A stretch of DNA of 64,000 nucleotides from Myroides phaeus. Lineage in GTDB: Bacteria > Bacteroidota > Bacteroidia > Flavobacteriales > Flavobacteriaceae. How positions within the stretch are numbered: position 1 is the stretch's first letter; every line of letters begins with the position of its first letter. The notes beneath the pieces are model-generated. The model saw only the letters and a list, made by a program, of their open reading frames with translations. It had not been told where the DNA came from and made no database searches. Position numbers and translations under genes: made by a program. Where the stretch lies: the NCBI RefSeq assembly GCF_900099675.1, contig NZ_FNDQ01000009.1, forward strand, positions 56,614-120,613, read 5' to 3'. Of this stretch, positions 35,821 to 43,585 are shown piece by piece.

Positions 35821-35855
35821 TATCTTAGTGTAGATGGGGCAGAATATTTCTCCCC
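35821..35855 (+). promoter_or_regulatory. possible pfkB-family promoter and 5'-end hairpin
   Basis: TATCTTAG (35821-35828) is one base off TAnnTTTG. Immediately beyond it, GGGG(C)AGAA (35836-35844) can pair with TTCTCCCC (35848-35855) over a 3-base loop, so the mRNA would start in a hairpin. Upstream, AATCTTTAC (35764-35772) and GTAAAGATT (35809-35817) form an inverted repeat. Confidence 0.4.
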
Positions 35856-35870
35856 TAAAAAAATTAGACT

Positions 35871-36809
35871 ATGACAGATATCAGTGCAAAACCTTCCGTT
35901 GTTTGTTTTGGAGAAGTACTTTGGGACATCTTCCCTACCTATAAAAGAATTGGAGGAGCTCCTCTAAATGTAGCTTTTCATTTACATAAATTCAATATTG
36001 ATTCACACATCATTACAAAGATTGGCCAAGACGAATTAGGTAGTAAAATTCTTGACAGAATTACAAATGATGGAATACCGACTGCTACTGTACAAGTTGA
36101 TCCTAATCACCAAACAGGAACTGTCTTTGCAACATTTGACGACAACAATGATGCGTCTTACGAGTTTTTAGATCAAGGAGCCTGGGATTATATTGATTTC
36201 AAACAAAGTGATTATGATTTAGTAGCAAAATCAGATGCTTTTGTTTTTGGAACATTAGCAAGTAGAAAAGAACATACAAGAAACACACTTCATCAATTGT
36301 TAGAGGCTGCAAAATATAAAGTCTATGATGTAAATTTCAGACCTCCACATTATAATTTGGATTTTGTAACAGAATTAATGAAAAAATCCGACTTATTAAA
36401 GATGAATAAGGCTGAATTAAAAGAGATACTTGAATATATTGGTAAAGCATACACAACAGAAGAAGAAGCTGTTAAATACATCCAAGATTACTTTAAATGC
36501 AATGAAATTATAGTGTCTAAAGGAAGTAAAGGAGGCATCTACCAAAGCAATGATATTTTCTATCGCTTCCCAGCAGTTGAGATTGTAATCAAAGATACTG
36601 TAGGTAGTGGTGATTCTTTCTTAGCAGGCTTTTTAGCTGAAAAAATCAAGAAAAGTAATGACCTTGAAGTTATTAAAAAAGCATCTTCTTTAGGAGCTTA
36701 CATAACCTCACACGCAGGGGCTTGTCCGCCATATAGATTAGAAGACTTTCACCTCTTCTATGAAGAAAATACATTTCACGATCAAGATATAATACAAGTA
36801 AAACTTTAA
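35871..36809 (+). CDS. PfkB-family carbohydrate kinase, probably fructokinase
   Basis: A 312-residue ribokinase-fold sugar kinase. The N-terminal substrate motif is FGEVLWDIFP with RIGGAPLNVAFHL, a form typical of fructokinases. The C-terminal ATP/catalytic motif is DTVGSGDSFLAGFL (near residue 243), containing the base Asp. It should phosphorylate fructose or a related sugar in the cytoplasm. No sugar transporter or hydrolase is adjacent, so the substrate is inferred from sequence pattern only. It stands between the nuo operon and the trp leader and has no clear terminator of its own. Confidence 0.88.
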   Translation: MTDISAKPSVVCFGEVLWDIFPTYKRIGGAPLNVAFHLHKFNIDSHIITKIGQDELGSKILDRITNDGIPTATVQVDPNHQTGTVFATFDDNNDASYEFLDQGAWDYIDFKQSDYDLVAKSDAFVFGTLASRKEHTRNTLHQLLEAAKYKVYDVNFRPPHYNLDFVTELMKKSDLLKMNKAELKEILEYIGKAYTTEEEAVKYIQDYFKCNEIIVSKGSKGGIYQSNDIFYRFPAVEIVIKDTVGSGDSFLAGFLAEKIKKSNDLEVIKKASSLGAYITSHAGACPPYRLEDFHLFYEENTFHDQDIIQVKL

Positions 36810-36847
36810 AAATTAATCAATTAGTATCATAAAAAAGAAAAATATTA

Positions 36848-36878
36848 TTTGTTATCTAATTCTTTTTTTATACTTTAG
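36848..36878 (+). promoter_or_regulatory. trp operon promoter
   Basis: TTTG (36848-36851), 19 bases, then TACTTTAG (36871-36878), one base off TAnnTTTG. Transcription would begin near 36885, 13 bases before the trp leader peptide ATG. Confidence 0.7.
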
Positions 36879-36897
36879 CATTAACATTTAAAAGAAA

Positions 36898-36984
36898 ATG
36901 AATACACAATTCTTAAATACTAATTGGTGGTGGCTTACTCAATCCGACAAAGGGTTTAGTTGGCTATGCTGTGTATTTAAGTAA
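36898..36984 (+). CDS. trpL: trp operon leader peptide
   Basis: A 28-codon ORF with the sequence MNTQFLNTNWWWL followed by TQSDKGFSWLCCVFK. Three consecutive Trp codons (36925-36933) and a fourth at 36961-36963 are far above chance for this AT-rich genome. The peptide starts just after a promoter-like -33/-7 pair and is followed by a terminator 36 bases beyond its stop, directly before trpE. This is the standard architecture of ribosome-mediated attenuation: scarce charged tRNA-Trp stalls the ribosome on the Trp codons and prevents the terminator from forming. The peptide itself has no expected function. Confidence 0.85.
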   Translation: MNTQFLNTNWWWLTQSDKGFSWLCCVFK

Positions 36985-37056
36985 TCTACTCCAAAAAAAG
37001 TATATTATTCTTATATATATAAAGGCTCACTGTTAACCCAGTGGGCCTTTTTTTTT
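36932..37056 (+). promoter_or_regulatory. trp attenuator (segments 1-4 and terminator)
   Basis: Segment 1 GGCTTACT (36932-36939, right after the Trp codons), segment 2 AGTTGGCT (36958-36965), segment 3 GGCTCACT (37024-37031), segment 4 AGTGGGCC (37040-37047). Segments 1:2 and 2:3 can each pair over 8 bases with one mismatch and G.T wobbles. Segments 3:4 form the core of a 12-bp terminator stem (37021-37032 with 37039-37050, loop TTAACC) followed by a T-tract to 37056. A ribosome stalled at the Trp codons would cover segment 1 and free 2 to pair with 3. The weak 2:3 pairing is the least certain part. Confidence 0.75.
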
Positions 37057-37083
37057 GCTTTTTTATAACTCAACATTTATCAT

Positions 37084-38469
37084 ATGAATATCACAACACA
37101 TTATCAGAAACTTCTGGGAGATACCTATACCCCAGTAGAACTTTATCTAAAGTTAAGAGACAAATTTCCTAATAGTCTTCTATTAGAAAGCTCTGACTAT
37201 AACAGCAAAGAAAACAGCTATTCTTATATCTGTTTAACCCCCCTTGCGTCTATTTGTGTAGAAAAACAATTTACACATATTAACTTAATTGACATTAGTA
37301 AGCAGTTTCCTACTAATTCAATTGATATAATTCAGGAATTAAACTCTTTTACACAATCAATTAACCTTAAAAAACCTACTGAACTAAGCTTTATCAATAA
37401 CGGTCTATTCGGTTATACTTCATATAACAGTATTCCTTTATTACAAGAAATAACAATTGATTCTAACGATTTTGAATTGCCTTTAATGCAATATGCTTTC
37501 TATAAAAATCTAATTGTATTCAATCACTTCAAAAATGAATTATACCTCATCGATCACACTATTGAAGAGGAAGAAAACAACATAGAACAACTTAAGAGTC
37601 TTATAAACAACAACGCTATTTCTTCTTTTCCTTTCCAAACAAAAGGAGAAGAAAAAACAATGCTTTCAGATGATGAATTTCTATCTACCATCAAAAAAGG
37701 AAAAGAACATTGCCAAAATGGTGATGTCTTTCAATTAGTCTTATCACGTAAGTTTAACCAAGAATTTCAAGGTGATGAATTCAATGTGTATAGAACACTT
37801 CGATCAATCAACCCCTCTCCTTACCTATTTTTCTTTGACTATGGTGATTTCAAGATATTTGGTTCTTCGCCTGAAGCACAACTGGTCATCAAAGAGAACA
37901 AAGCTTACATACATCCAATTGCAGGTACATTTCAACGAAGTGGCGACCCTATAGACGATAAACATATTGCTGAACAATTATTAAATGACCCTAAAGAATC
38001 TGCAGAACACGTTATGTTAGTAGACCTTGCGAGAAATGACCTCAGCAAAAACAGTGAGATTGTCCAAGTAGAAAAATTTAAACAAGTAGAATATTACTCT
38101 CACGTAATACACCTTGTCTCAAAAGTTAGTGGAACTCTTGCTAATAGTGCTAATCCCATACAAATATTTGCAGATACATTCCCTGCAGGTACACTATCAG
38201 GAGCACCTAAACACAAGGCAATGCAACTAATCAATCAATATGAACCTGAAAGTAGAGGCTTCTATGGAGGGGCTGTCGGAATTATTGGATTAGACGGAAC
38301 ACTAAACCAAGCCATTTTCATCCGCTCTGTATTAAGCCACAATAATCACCTTACCTACCAAGCAGGCTGTGGTATAGTCATACAATCAAATGAGAACTTA
38401 GAACTACAAGAAATAGACAATAAACTTAGAGCAGTTAGGTCTGCTATTCAACAAGCAGAAAACATATAA
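37084..38469 (+). CDS. trpE: anthranilate synthase component I
   Basis: A 461-residue chorismate-binding enzyme that makes anthranilate from chorismate with ammonia supplied by TrpG. LLESS near residues 33-37 matches the conserved Trp feedback-binding element of TrpE. The catalytic half contains GDVFQLVLSR, IFGSSPEAQL, HPIAGTFQR, HVMLVDLARNDL and PAGTLSGAPKHKAM, ending YQAGCGIVIQSN. First gene of the trp operon, 27 bases after the attenuator T-tract; trpG follows after 2 bases. Confidence 0.96.
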   Translation: MNITTHYQKLLGDTYTPVELYLKLRDKFPNSLLLESSDYNSKENSYSYICLTPLASICVEKQFTHINLIDISKQFPTNSIDIIQELNSFTQSINLKKPTELSFINNGLFGYTSYNSIPLLQEITIDSNDFELPLMQYAFYKNLIVFNHFKNELYLIDHTIEEEENNIEQLKSLINNNAISSFPFQTKGEEKTMLSDDEFLSTIKKGKEHCQNGDVFQLVLSRKFNQEFQGDEFNVYRTLRSINPSPYLFFFDYGDFKIFGSSPEAQLVIKENKAYIHPIAGTFQRSGDPIDDKHIAEQLLNDPKESAEHVMLVDLARNDLSKNSEIVQVEKFKQVEYYSHVIHLVSKVSGTLANSANPIQIFADTFPAGTLSGAPKHKAMQLINQYEPESRGFYGGAVGIIGLDGTLNQAIFIRSVLSHNNHLTYQAGCGIVIQSNENLELQEIDNKLRAVRSAIQQAENI

Positions 38470-38471
38470 TT

Positions 38472-39035
38472 ATGAAAATAATAGTTATTGACAATTACGA
38501 CTCCTTTGTTTATAACATCGTATATGCCCTAAAAGAATTAGGAGCACAACAAGTAGATGTTATTAAAAATGACAAAGTTGAGCTAAAAGACCTTGCTAAA
38601 TATGATAAAATAGTTATCTCTCCGGGACCAGGAATACCAGTTAATGCTGGTCAAGTAATGAATATTCTAAAAGAATACAGCACTACTAAAAGCATCTTTG
38701 GAGTCTGTTTAGGCCATCAAGCTATAGGCGAGTTCTTTAAACACAAGCTAAAACAACTAAATAACCCTTTACACGGCATTCAAGGACAACTACAAATCAC
38801 ACAAGAAGATTACTTGTTAAAAGATATTCCCAACTATACTAAAATTGGTCATTATCACTCGTGGGTTATTGATGAAAAAGACAACTCTGAACTCGATGTT
38901 ATTGCTTATGATACAAATGGAAACATTATGGCAATCAAACATAAACATTACGATATAAGAGGTGTACAGTTTCACCCAGAATCAATACTAACCGAAAACG
39001 GAATACAACTATTAGCTAATTGGATAAAAAATTAA
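38472..39035 (+). CDS. trpG: anthranilate synthase component II (glutamine amidotransferase)
   Basis: A 187-residue class I glutamine amidotransferase. The nucleophile is Cys79 in FGVCLGHQAIGE and the His-Glu pair is in VQFHPESIL near residue 167. It provides ammonia to TrpE. In some bacteria the same subunit also serves para-aminobenzoate synthase; its place in the trp operon supports the TrpG role. trpD follows after 3 bases. Confidence 0.94.
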   Translation: MKIIVIDNYDSFVYNIVYALKELGAQQVDVIKNDKVELKDLAKYDKIVISPGPGIPVNAGQVMNILKEYSTTKSIFGVCLGHQAIGEFFKHKLKQLNNPLHGIQGQLQITQEDYLLKDIPNYTKIGHYHSWVIDEKDNSELDVIAYDTNGNIMAIKHKHYDIRGVQFHPESILTENGIQLLANWIKN

Positions 39036-39038
39036 ACT

Positions 39039-40028
39039 ATGAAAGAGTTACTTAACAAACTGATACAACATAAAACCCTGACCACAGATGAGGCTAAACA
39101 AGTACTACTTGATATGGCAACAGGAGAATATAGCGAACCTCAGCTATCTGCTATTTTAACAACCTACTTAATGCGCTCTATTACTTTAGAAGAACTTACA
39201 GGGTTTAGAGAAGCAATGTTACAATTAGCAACTAAGGTAGATTTATCTCAATTCAACCCTATGGATGTTTGTGGTACGGGAGGTGATGGAAAAAACACAT
39301 TCAATATATCTACCCTAACTTCTTTTGTACTTGCAGGAAACAATATTCCTGTTGCTAAACACGGAAATTACGGAGTATCTTCTGTTTCTGGTTCTTCAAG
39401 TGTTCTTGAAAACTTAGGTATTCACTTTAGAAAAACAGAAGCAGAATTGCAAAACCAATTAGCAGAAGCTAACATTTGCTTTATTCACGCCCCCTTGTTT
39501 CACCCTGCAATGAAGAGAATTGCTCCTGTGAGAAAATCACTTGGTGTAAAAACCTTTTTCAATATGCTTGGTCCTCTTACAAATCCGGCAGAGCCCAAAG
39601 TCCAAATGGTTGGTTTATTCAATCTTGAACTATTGCGTATGTATCAATATTTCTTTCAAAAATCCGACACCCAATATTGCATTATCCACGCCTTAGATGG
39701 ATATGACGAATGTACACTGACAGACAAATGTAAAATCGTAACAAATACCAAAGAGCAAATAATAGACGCTTCATATTTCAATCAACCTAAAGTCAGTCAA
39801 ACGGATATCATTGGAGGGAATACTGTTGAAGAATCTGCTTATATCTTTTGGCAAATCCTAAAAGGAAAAGGAACAAATGCACAAAATAGCGTTGTCCTTG
39901 CTAATAGTGCTTTAGCAATTAAAACCTATCATCCATCACTAACTATCGAAGAGGCATATAACCAAGCTGAAGAGTCTCTTTTAGGAGGTAATGCAAAAAA
40001 GAAATTTGAAATATTGAGAAACTTATGA
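39039..40028 (+). CDS. trpD: anthranilate phosphoribosyltransferase
   Basis: A 329-residue enzyme that transfers the phosphoribosyl group of PRPP to anthranilate. The PRPP-binding glycine motif is VCGTGGDGKNTFNIST (near residue 78), with KHGNYGVSSVSGSSSVLE and FFNMLGPLTNPA following. Its stop overlaps the trpC start by 4 bases (ATGA). Confidence 0.95.
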   Translation: MKELLNKLIQHKTLTTDEAKQVLLDMATGEYSEPQLSAILTTYLMRSITLEELTGFREAMLQLATKVDLSQFNPMDVCGTGGDGKNTFNISTLTSFVLAGNNIPVAKHGNYGVSSVSGSSSVLENLGIHFRKTEAELQNQLAEANICFIHAPLFHPAMKRIAPVRKSLGVKTFFNMLGPLTNPAEPKVQMVGLFNLELLRMYQYFFQKSDTQYCIIHALDGYDECTLTDKCKIVTNTKEQIIDASYFNQPKVSQTDIIGGNTVEESAYIFWQILKGKGTNAQNSVVLANSALAIKTYHPSLTIEEAYNQAEESLLGGNAKKKFEILRNL

Positions 40029-40813
40029 AACTGATATTAGAGAAAATAAGACGACATAAAGAACAGGAAGTTGCTTACAAAAAATTAAAACAACCTGTAG
40101 AAACCTTACAGACAAAGGAACTGTATAACAGACAGTGTACTTCTTTAAAACAAGCGATAATAGCATCAAAAGGCAAAGGGATTATTGCCGAATTCAAAAG
40201 ACAATCGCCAAGTAAAGGAAATATACATCCTAATGCAGATGTTACGGCCATTGTCCAAGGATATACACAAGAAGGAGCTGCTGCTTTGTCTGTTCTTTTT
40301 GACCAACAATTTTTTGGTGCTAAAACAGATGATTTTCTGAAAGCAAGAAAGGCAACAAACCTTCCTCTTTTACAAAAGGAATTTATTGTTGACGAATATC
40401 AACTGGAGGAAGCGAAAGCAATTGGAGCTGATGCCATTTTACTAATTGCAAAACTCCACCCTTTAGACAGAATAGTTCAACTCACAGATTATGCACACAA
40501 ACTTGGTTTAGAAGTACTATTAGAAACACACACAGAAGAGGAAGTTCGTTTATATAGTCATACAAACTTTGACTTAATAGGTATAAACAACAGAAACCTA
40601 AACACCTTTGACGTTGACATTGAAAATAGCATTCTATTAGCTTCGTACTTGCCTACTAATGCTGTAAAAATTGCAGAAAGTGGAATATACTCTGCTAACA
40701 CCATAAAGGAGCTACAACAAGCCGGTTTTGCAGGATATCTTATAGGAGAATATTTTATGAAAGAACACAATCCGCCTGAAATATTAAAACAATTACAAAC
40801 GGAACTACTATGA
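40025..40813 (+). CDS. trpC: indole-3-glycerol phosphate synthase
   Basis: A 262-residue TIM-barrel enzyme that cyclises CdRP to indole-3-glycerol phosphate. IAEFKRQSPSKGNI (catalytic Lys), LPLLQKEFIVDEYQ, IGINNRNLNTF and VKIAESGIYS are the family motifs in order. Not fused to TrpF. Both ends overlap neighbours by 4 bases. Confidence 0.96.
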   Translation: MKLILEKIRRHKEQEVAYKKLKQPVETLQTKELYNRQCTSLKQAIIASKGKGIIAEFKRQSPSKGNIHPNADVTAIVQGYTQEGAAALSVLFDQQFFGAKTDDFLKARKATNLPLLQKEFIVDEYQLEEAKAIGADAILLIAKLHPLDRIVQLTDYAHKLGLEVLLETHTEEEVRLYSHTNFDLIGINNRNLNTFDVDIENSILLASYLPTNAVKIAESGIYSANTIKELQQAGFAGYLIGEYFMKEHNPPEILKQLQTELL

Positions 40814-41442
40814 AAATAAAGATTTGCGGAATGAAAACTCCTAAAAATATCCAAGAAATAGTTTCATTAAACCCTGATTTAATAGGATTTATCTTTTATA
40901 AAAAATCACGTCGGTATATAGATAAATCTACTTTGCAAAGTAGCATTCAAAAGATACCTGCCCCGATAAAGAAAGTAGGTGTGTTTGTCAATGAAACCAA
41001 TGATGTAATACAAGCTATAGCACAGCAATACGCTTTAGATATTATCCAATTACACGGAGAAGAATCAATTGCCCAATGCCAAGCACTACACGAAAAGGGA
41101 TTTAATATCATAAAAGCATTCCCCATTCAAGACAAAATAGACATAAAAATACTTGAAACATACATCCCCTATTGCTCGGCTTTTTTATTTGACACGAAAA
41201 CATCACAGTATGGAGGAAGTGGACAAGCGTTTAATTGGAACATTCTGCAAAACTATACATTAGATAAACCTTTCTACCTCAGCGGAGGAATAGGGTTATC
41301 TAATATTACACAAGCATTAAAACTTAAACACCCTGCTTTAATAGGCTTTGATTGCAATAGCCAATTAGAAGATGAAGCAGGACTAAAAAATTACAATCAC
41401 ACAAAACAACTTATAAATACTATTAGAAATGAACACATTTAA
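40810..41442 (+). CDS. trpF: phosphoribosylanthranilate isomerase
   Basis: A 210-residue TIM-barrel isomerase that converts PRA to CdRP. The catalytic Cys is in [11 protein letters not shown] at the N-terminus, IQLHGEES is central, and the catalytic Asp lies in [20 protein letters not shown]. Start ATG overlaps trpC by 4 bases; the end overlaps trpB by 14 bases, so translation is tightly coupled. Confidence 0.95.
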   Translation: MKIKICGMKTPKNIQEIVSLNPDLIGFIFYKKSRRYIDKSTLQSSIQKIPAPIKKVGVFVNETNDVIQAIAQQYALDIIQLHGEESIAQCQALHEKGFNIIKAFPIQDKIDIKILETYIPYCSAFLFDTKTSQYGGSGQAFNWNILQNYTLDKPFYLSGGIGLSNITQALKLKHPALIGFDCNSQLEDEAGLKNYNHTKQLINTIRNEHI

Positions 41443-42619
41443 CCCTACATCAGATGGCTACTACGGAGAATTTGGAGGTGCCTTCATTCCTGAAATGTTG
41501 CACGCCAATGTAGCAGAACTACAAGCAAAATACTTAGATATACTTGAAGATAGCAGCTTCCAACAAGAAATGCAGTCCCTCCTAAAAGATTATGTTGGAA
41601 GGCCAACCCCGCTGTTCTATTCTGAAAACTTATCAAAACAATACAAAGCTAAGATCTATCTAAAAAGAGAAGATTTAAACCATACAGGGGCTCATAAAAT
41701 CAATAACACTATAGGACAAGTATTATTAGCTAAACGCCTAAACAAAAAAAGAATCATCGCAGAAACAGGTGCAGGACAACACGGTGTTGCCACTGCCACT
41801 ACTTGTGCTTTATTAGGTTTAGAGTGCACTGTATTTATGGGAGCAATAGACATCGAAAGACAAAAGCCAAATGTTGAAAGAATGAAAATGCTTGGAGCTA
41901 CTGTAGTTCCAGCAAATAGTGGTAGTAAAACACTAAAAGATGCTACAAACGAGGCTATCAGAGAATGGATAAACAATCCTACCGATACGCATTATGTAAT
42001 TGGTTCTGTCGTTGGTCCACACCCTTATCCTGATATGGTAGCTAAATTCCAATCTATTATTAGTAAAGAAATTCAAGAGCAACTATTAGAAAAAGAAAAC
42101 ACAGCAAAACCGGATTATGTAATTGCTTGCGTTGGAGGTGGTAGTAATGCTATGGGAGCTTTCTATCACTTTATAGATAATAATCATACAAAGTTAATTG
42201 CTGTTGAAGCAGCCGGAAAAGGAATACAAACGGATAAAACAGCCGCTACAATCGCATTAGGCAAAAAAGGTATTATCCACGGTAGTAAAACCTATCTTAT
42301 ACAAACAGAAGATGGTCAGATAATAGAACCCTATTCTATATCAGCTGGATTAGACTACCCTGGTATTGGTCCTGCTCACGCTTATCTTAATGACACAAAT
42401 AAAATAATGGTAGGCAGCATCACTGATGATGAGGCTATAAAAGCGGCTTTTCATTTAACCAGAACAGATGGAATTATACCTGCTTTAGAATCGGCTCACG
42501 CTTTAGCTTACTTAGAAAAACTAAACTTAAAAGAAAACGACATTGTCATTGTCAACTTATCTGGAAGAGGAGATAAAGATATGCTAACCTATCAAAAATA
42601 TTTTACCAATGAAAAATAG
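41429..42619 (+). CDS. trpB: tryptophan synthase beta chain
   Basis: A 396-residue PLP enzyme that condenses indole with serine. The PLP-binding lysine is Lys90 in [11 protein letters not shown]; the phosphate-binding glycine loop is [13 protein letters not shown]-terminal [14 protein letters not shown] is typical of the standard TrpB1 class. Overlaps trpF by 14 bases and trpA by 11. Confidence 0.97.
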   Translation: MNTFNPTSDGYYGEFGGAFIPEMLHANVAELQAKYLDILEDSSFQQEMQSLLKDYVGRPTPLFYSENLSKQYKAKIYLKREDLNHTGAHKINNTIGQVLLAKRLNKKRIIAETGAGQHGVATATTCALLGLECTVFMGAIDIERQKPNVERMKMLGATVVPANSGSKTLKDATNEAIREWINNPTDTHYVIGSVVGPHPYPDMVAKFQSIISKEIQEQLLEKENTAKPDYVIACVGGGSNAMGAFYHFIDNNHTKLIAVEAAGKGIQTDKTAATIALGKKGIIHGSKTYLIQTEDGQIIEPYSISAGLDYPGIGPAHAYLNDTNKIMVGSITDDEAIKAAFHLTRTDGIIPALESAHALAYLEKLNLKENDIVIVNLSGRGDKDMLTYQKYFTNEK

Positions 42620-43382
42620 AATTACAACAACATTCCAACAAAAAAATAAAAATATACTTTCAATCTTTTTTACTGCCGGTTATCCTAACCTAAACGACAC
42701 ACTTTCTATTGTAGAAAACTTAGAAAAAGCAGGAGTAGATATGATTGAAATAGGCATCCCTTTTTCGGATCCCCTTGCCGACGGTCCTGTTATACAAGAA
42801 AGTAGTGAGAAAGCCCTTAAAAACGGTATGAGCCTAACTCTTTTGTTTGACCAGCTAACAACACTTAGAAAAAATACAACCATTCCAATTGTATTGATGG
42901 GATACCTAAACCCTATCCTACAATACGGCGAAGAAAACTTTGTCAAAAAATGTGCTGAAGTCGGTATTGATGGTTTCATTATCCCAGATTTACCTCTGGA
43001 TTACTACAAGCAACATCTCAAAGCTTACTGCCAACAATACGGCATCTTAAACATTATGTTGATAAATAATGAAACAGCAGAAGAGCGAATCAAAATGATT
43101 GACCAAGAAACAAATGGTTTTATCTATATGGTCTCTTCAAACAGTATAACTGGGGCAAATAAAAACCTGGAAAAACAAACAGATTATTTCCAACGCATTC
43201 AAAACCTACAATTAACCAATCCACGATTAGTTGGTTTCGGAATCCACAATGCTGCAACCTTTCAAACCGTTTGCGAATATAGTCAGGGTGCTATTGTCGG
43301 TTCTGCTTTTGTCAAGCATATAGAACACAATGGTATTTCACTACCCGCTATACAAGAATTTGTAAACAGCCTAAAACACTAA
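42609..43382 (+). CDS. trpA: tryptophan synthase alpha chain
   Basis: A 257-residue TIM-barrel subunit that cleaves indole-3-glycerol phosphate to indole. The catalytic Glu48 and Asp58 lie in [24 protein letters not shown] is the N-terminal signature. Last gene of the trp operon; its stop codon overlaps the first bases of the terminator. Confidence 0.96.
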   Translation: MKNRITTTFQQKNKNILSIFFTAGYPNLNDTLSIVENLEKAGVDMIEIGIPFSDPLADGPVIQESSEKALKNGMSLTLLFDQLTTLRKNTTIPIVLMGYLNPILQYGEENFVKKCAEVGIDGFIIPDLPLDYYKQHLKAYCQQYGILNIMLINNETAEERIKMIDQETNGFIYMVSSNSITGANKNLEKQTDYFQRIQNLQLTNPRLVGFGIHNAATFQTVCEYSQGAIVGSAFVKHIEHNGISLPAIQEFVNSLKH

Positions 43383-43420
43383 AAGCGAAAGCCATCTATT
43401 TTAGATGGCTTTCGCTTTTT
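43381..43420. terminator. bidirectional terminator between trpA and the feo cluster
   Basis: Perfect long stem (GCGAAAGCCATCTA and its complement) with A- and T-tracts on the outer flanks. It can terminate trp on the plus strand and the feo operon on the minus strand, which ends at 43448. Confidence 0.9.
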
Positions 43421-43447
43421 ATATATAAATAGTAAACTATATCTCTG

Positions 43448-43579
43448 TTAAGAGCAACCGCAACTTCCGTTACCACAAGATCCATTCTTGCCTCCCTTAT
43501 TCTTCCAAAAACTCTTTTTGATAAAATACCCTAAAGCAATAATAACAATCGCATAGGCTATTACTTCTTGGTAGTCCAT
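43448..43579 (-). CDS. FeoB-associated Cys-rich membrane protein
   Basis: A 43-residue protein that is easy to miss. It starts MDYQEVIAYAIVIIALGYFI, a single N-terminal membrane helix, followed by a basic stretch (KKSFWKNKGGK) and a Cys-rich tail SCGNGSCGCS. This is the pattern of the FeoB-associated Cys-rich membrane protein family. It begins 6 bases after the feoB stop in the same direction, so it is the third gene of feoA-feoB. The tail may bind iron during transfer from FeoB; that role is inferred from association only. Confidence 0.85.
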   Translation of the reverse strand: MDYQEVIAYAIVIIALGYFIKKSFWKNKGGKNGSCGNGSCGCS

Positions 43580-43585
43580 ATTAGT

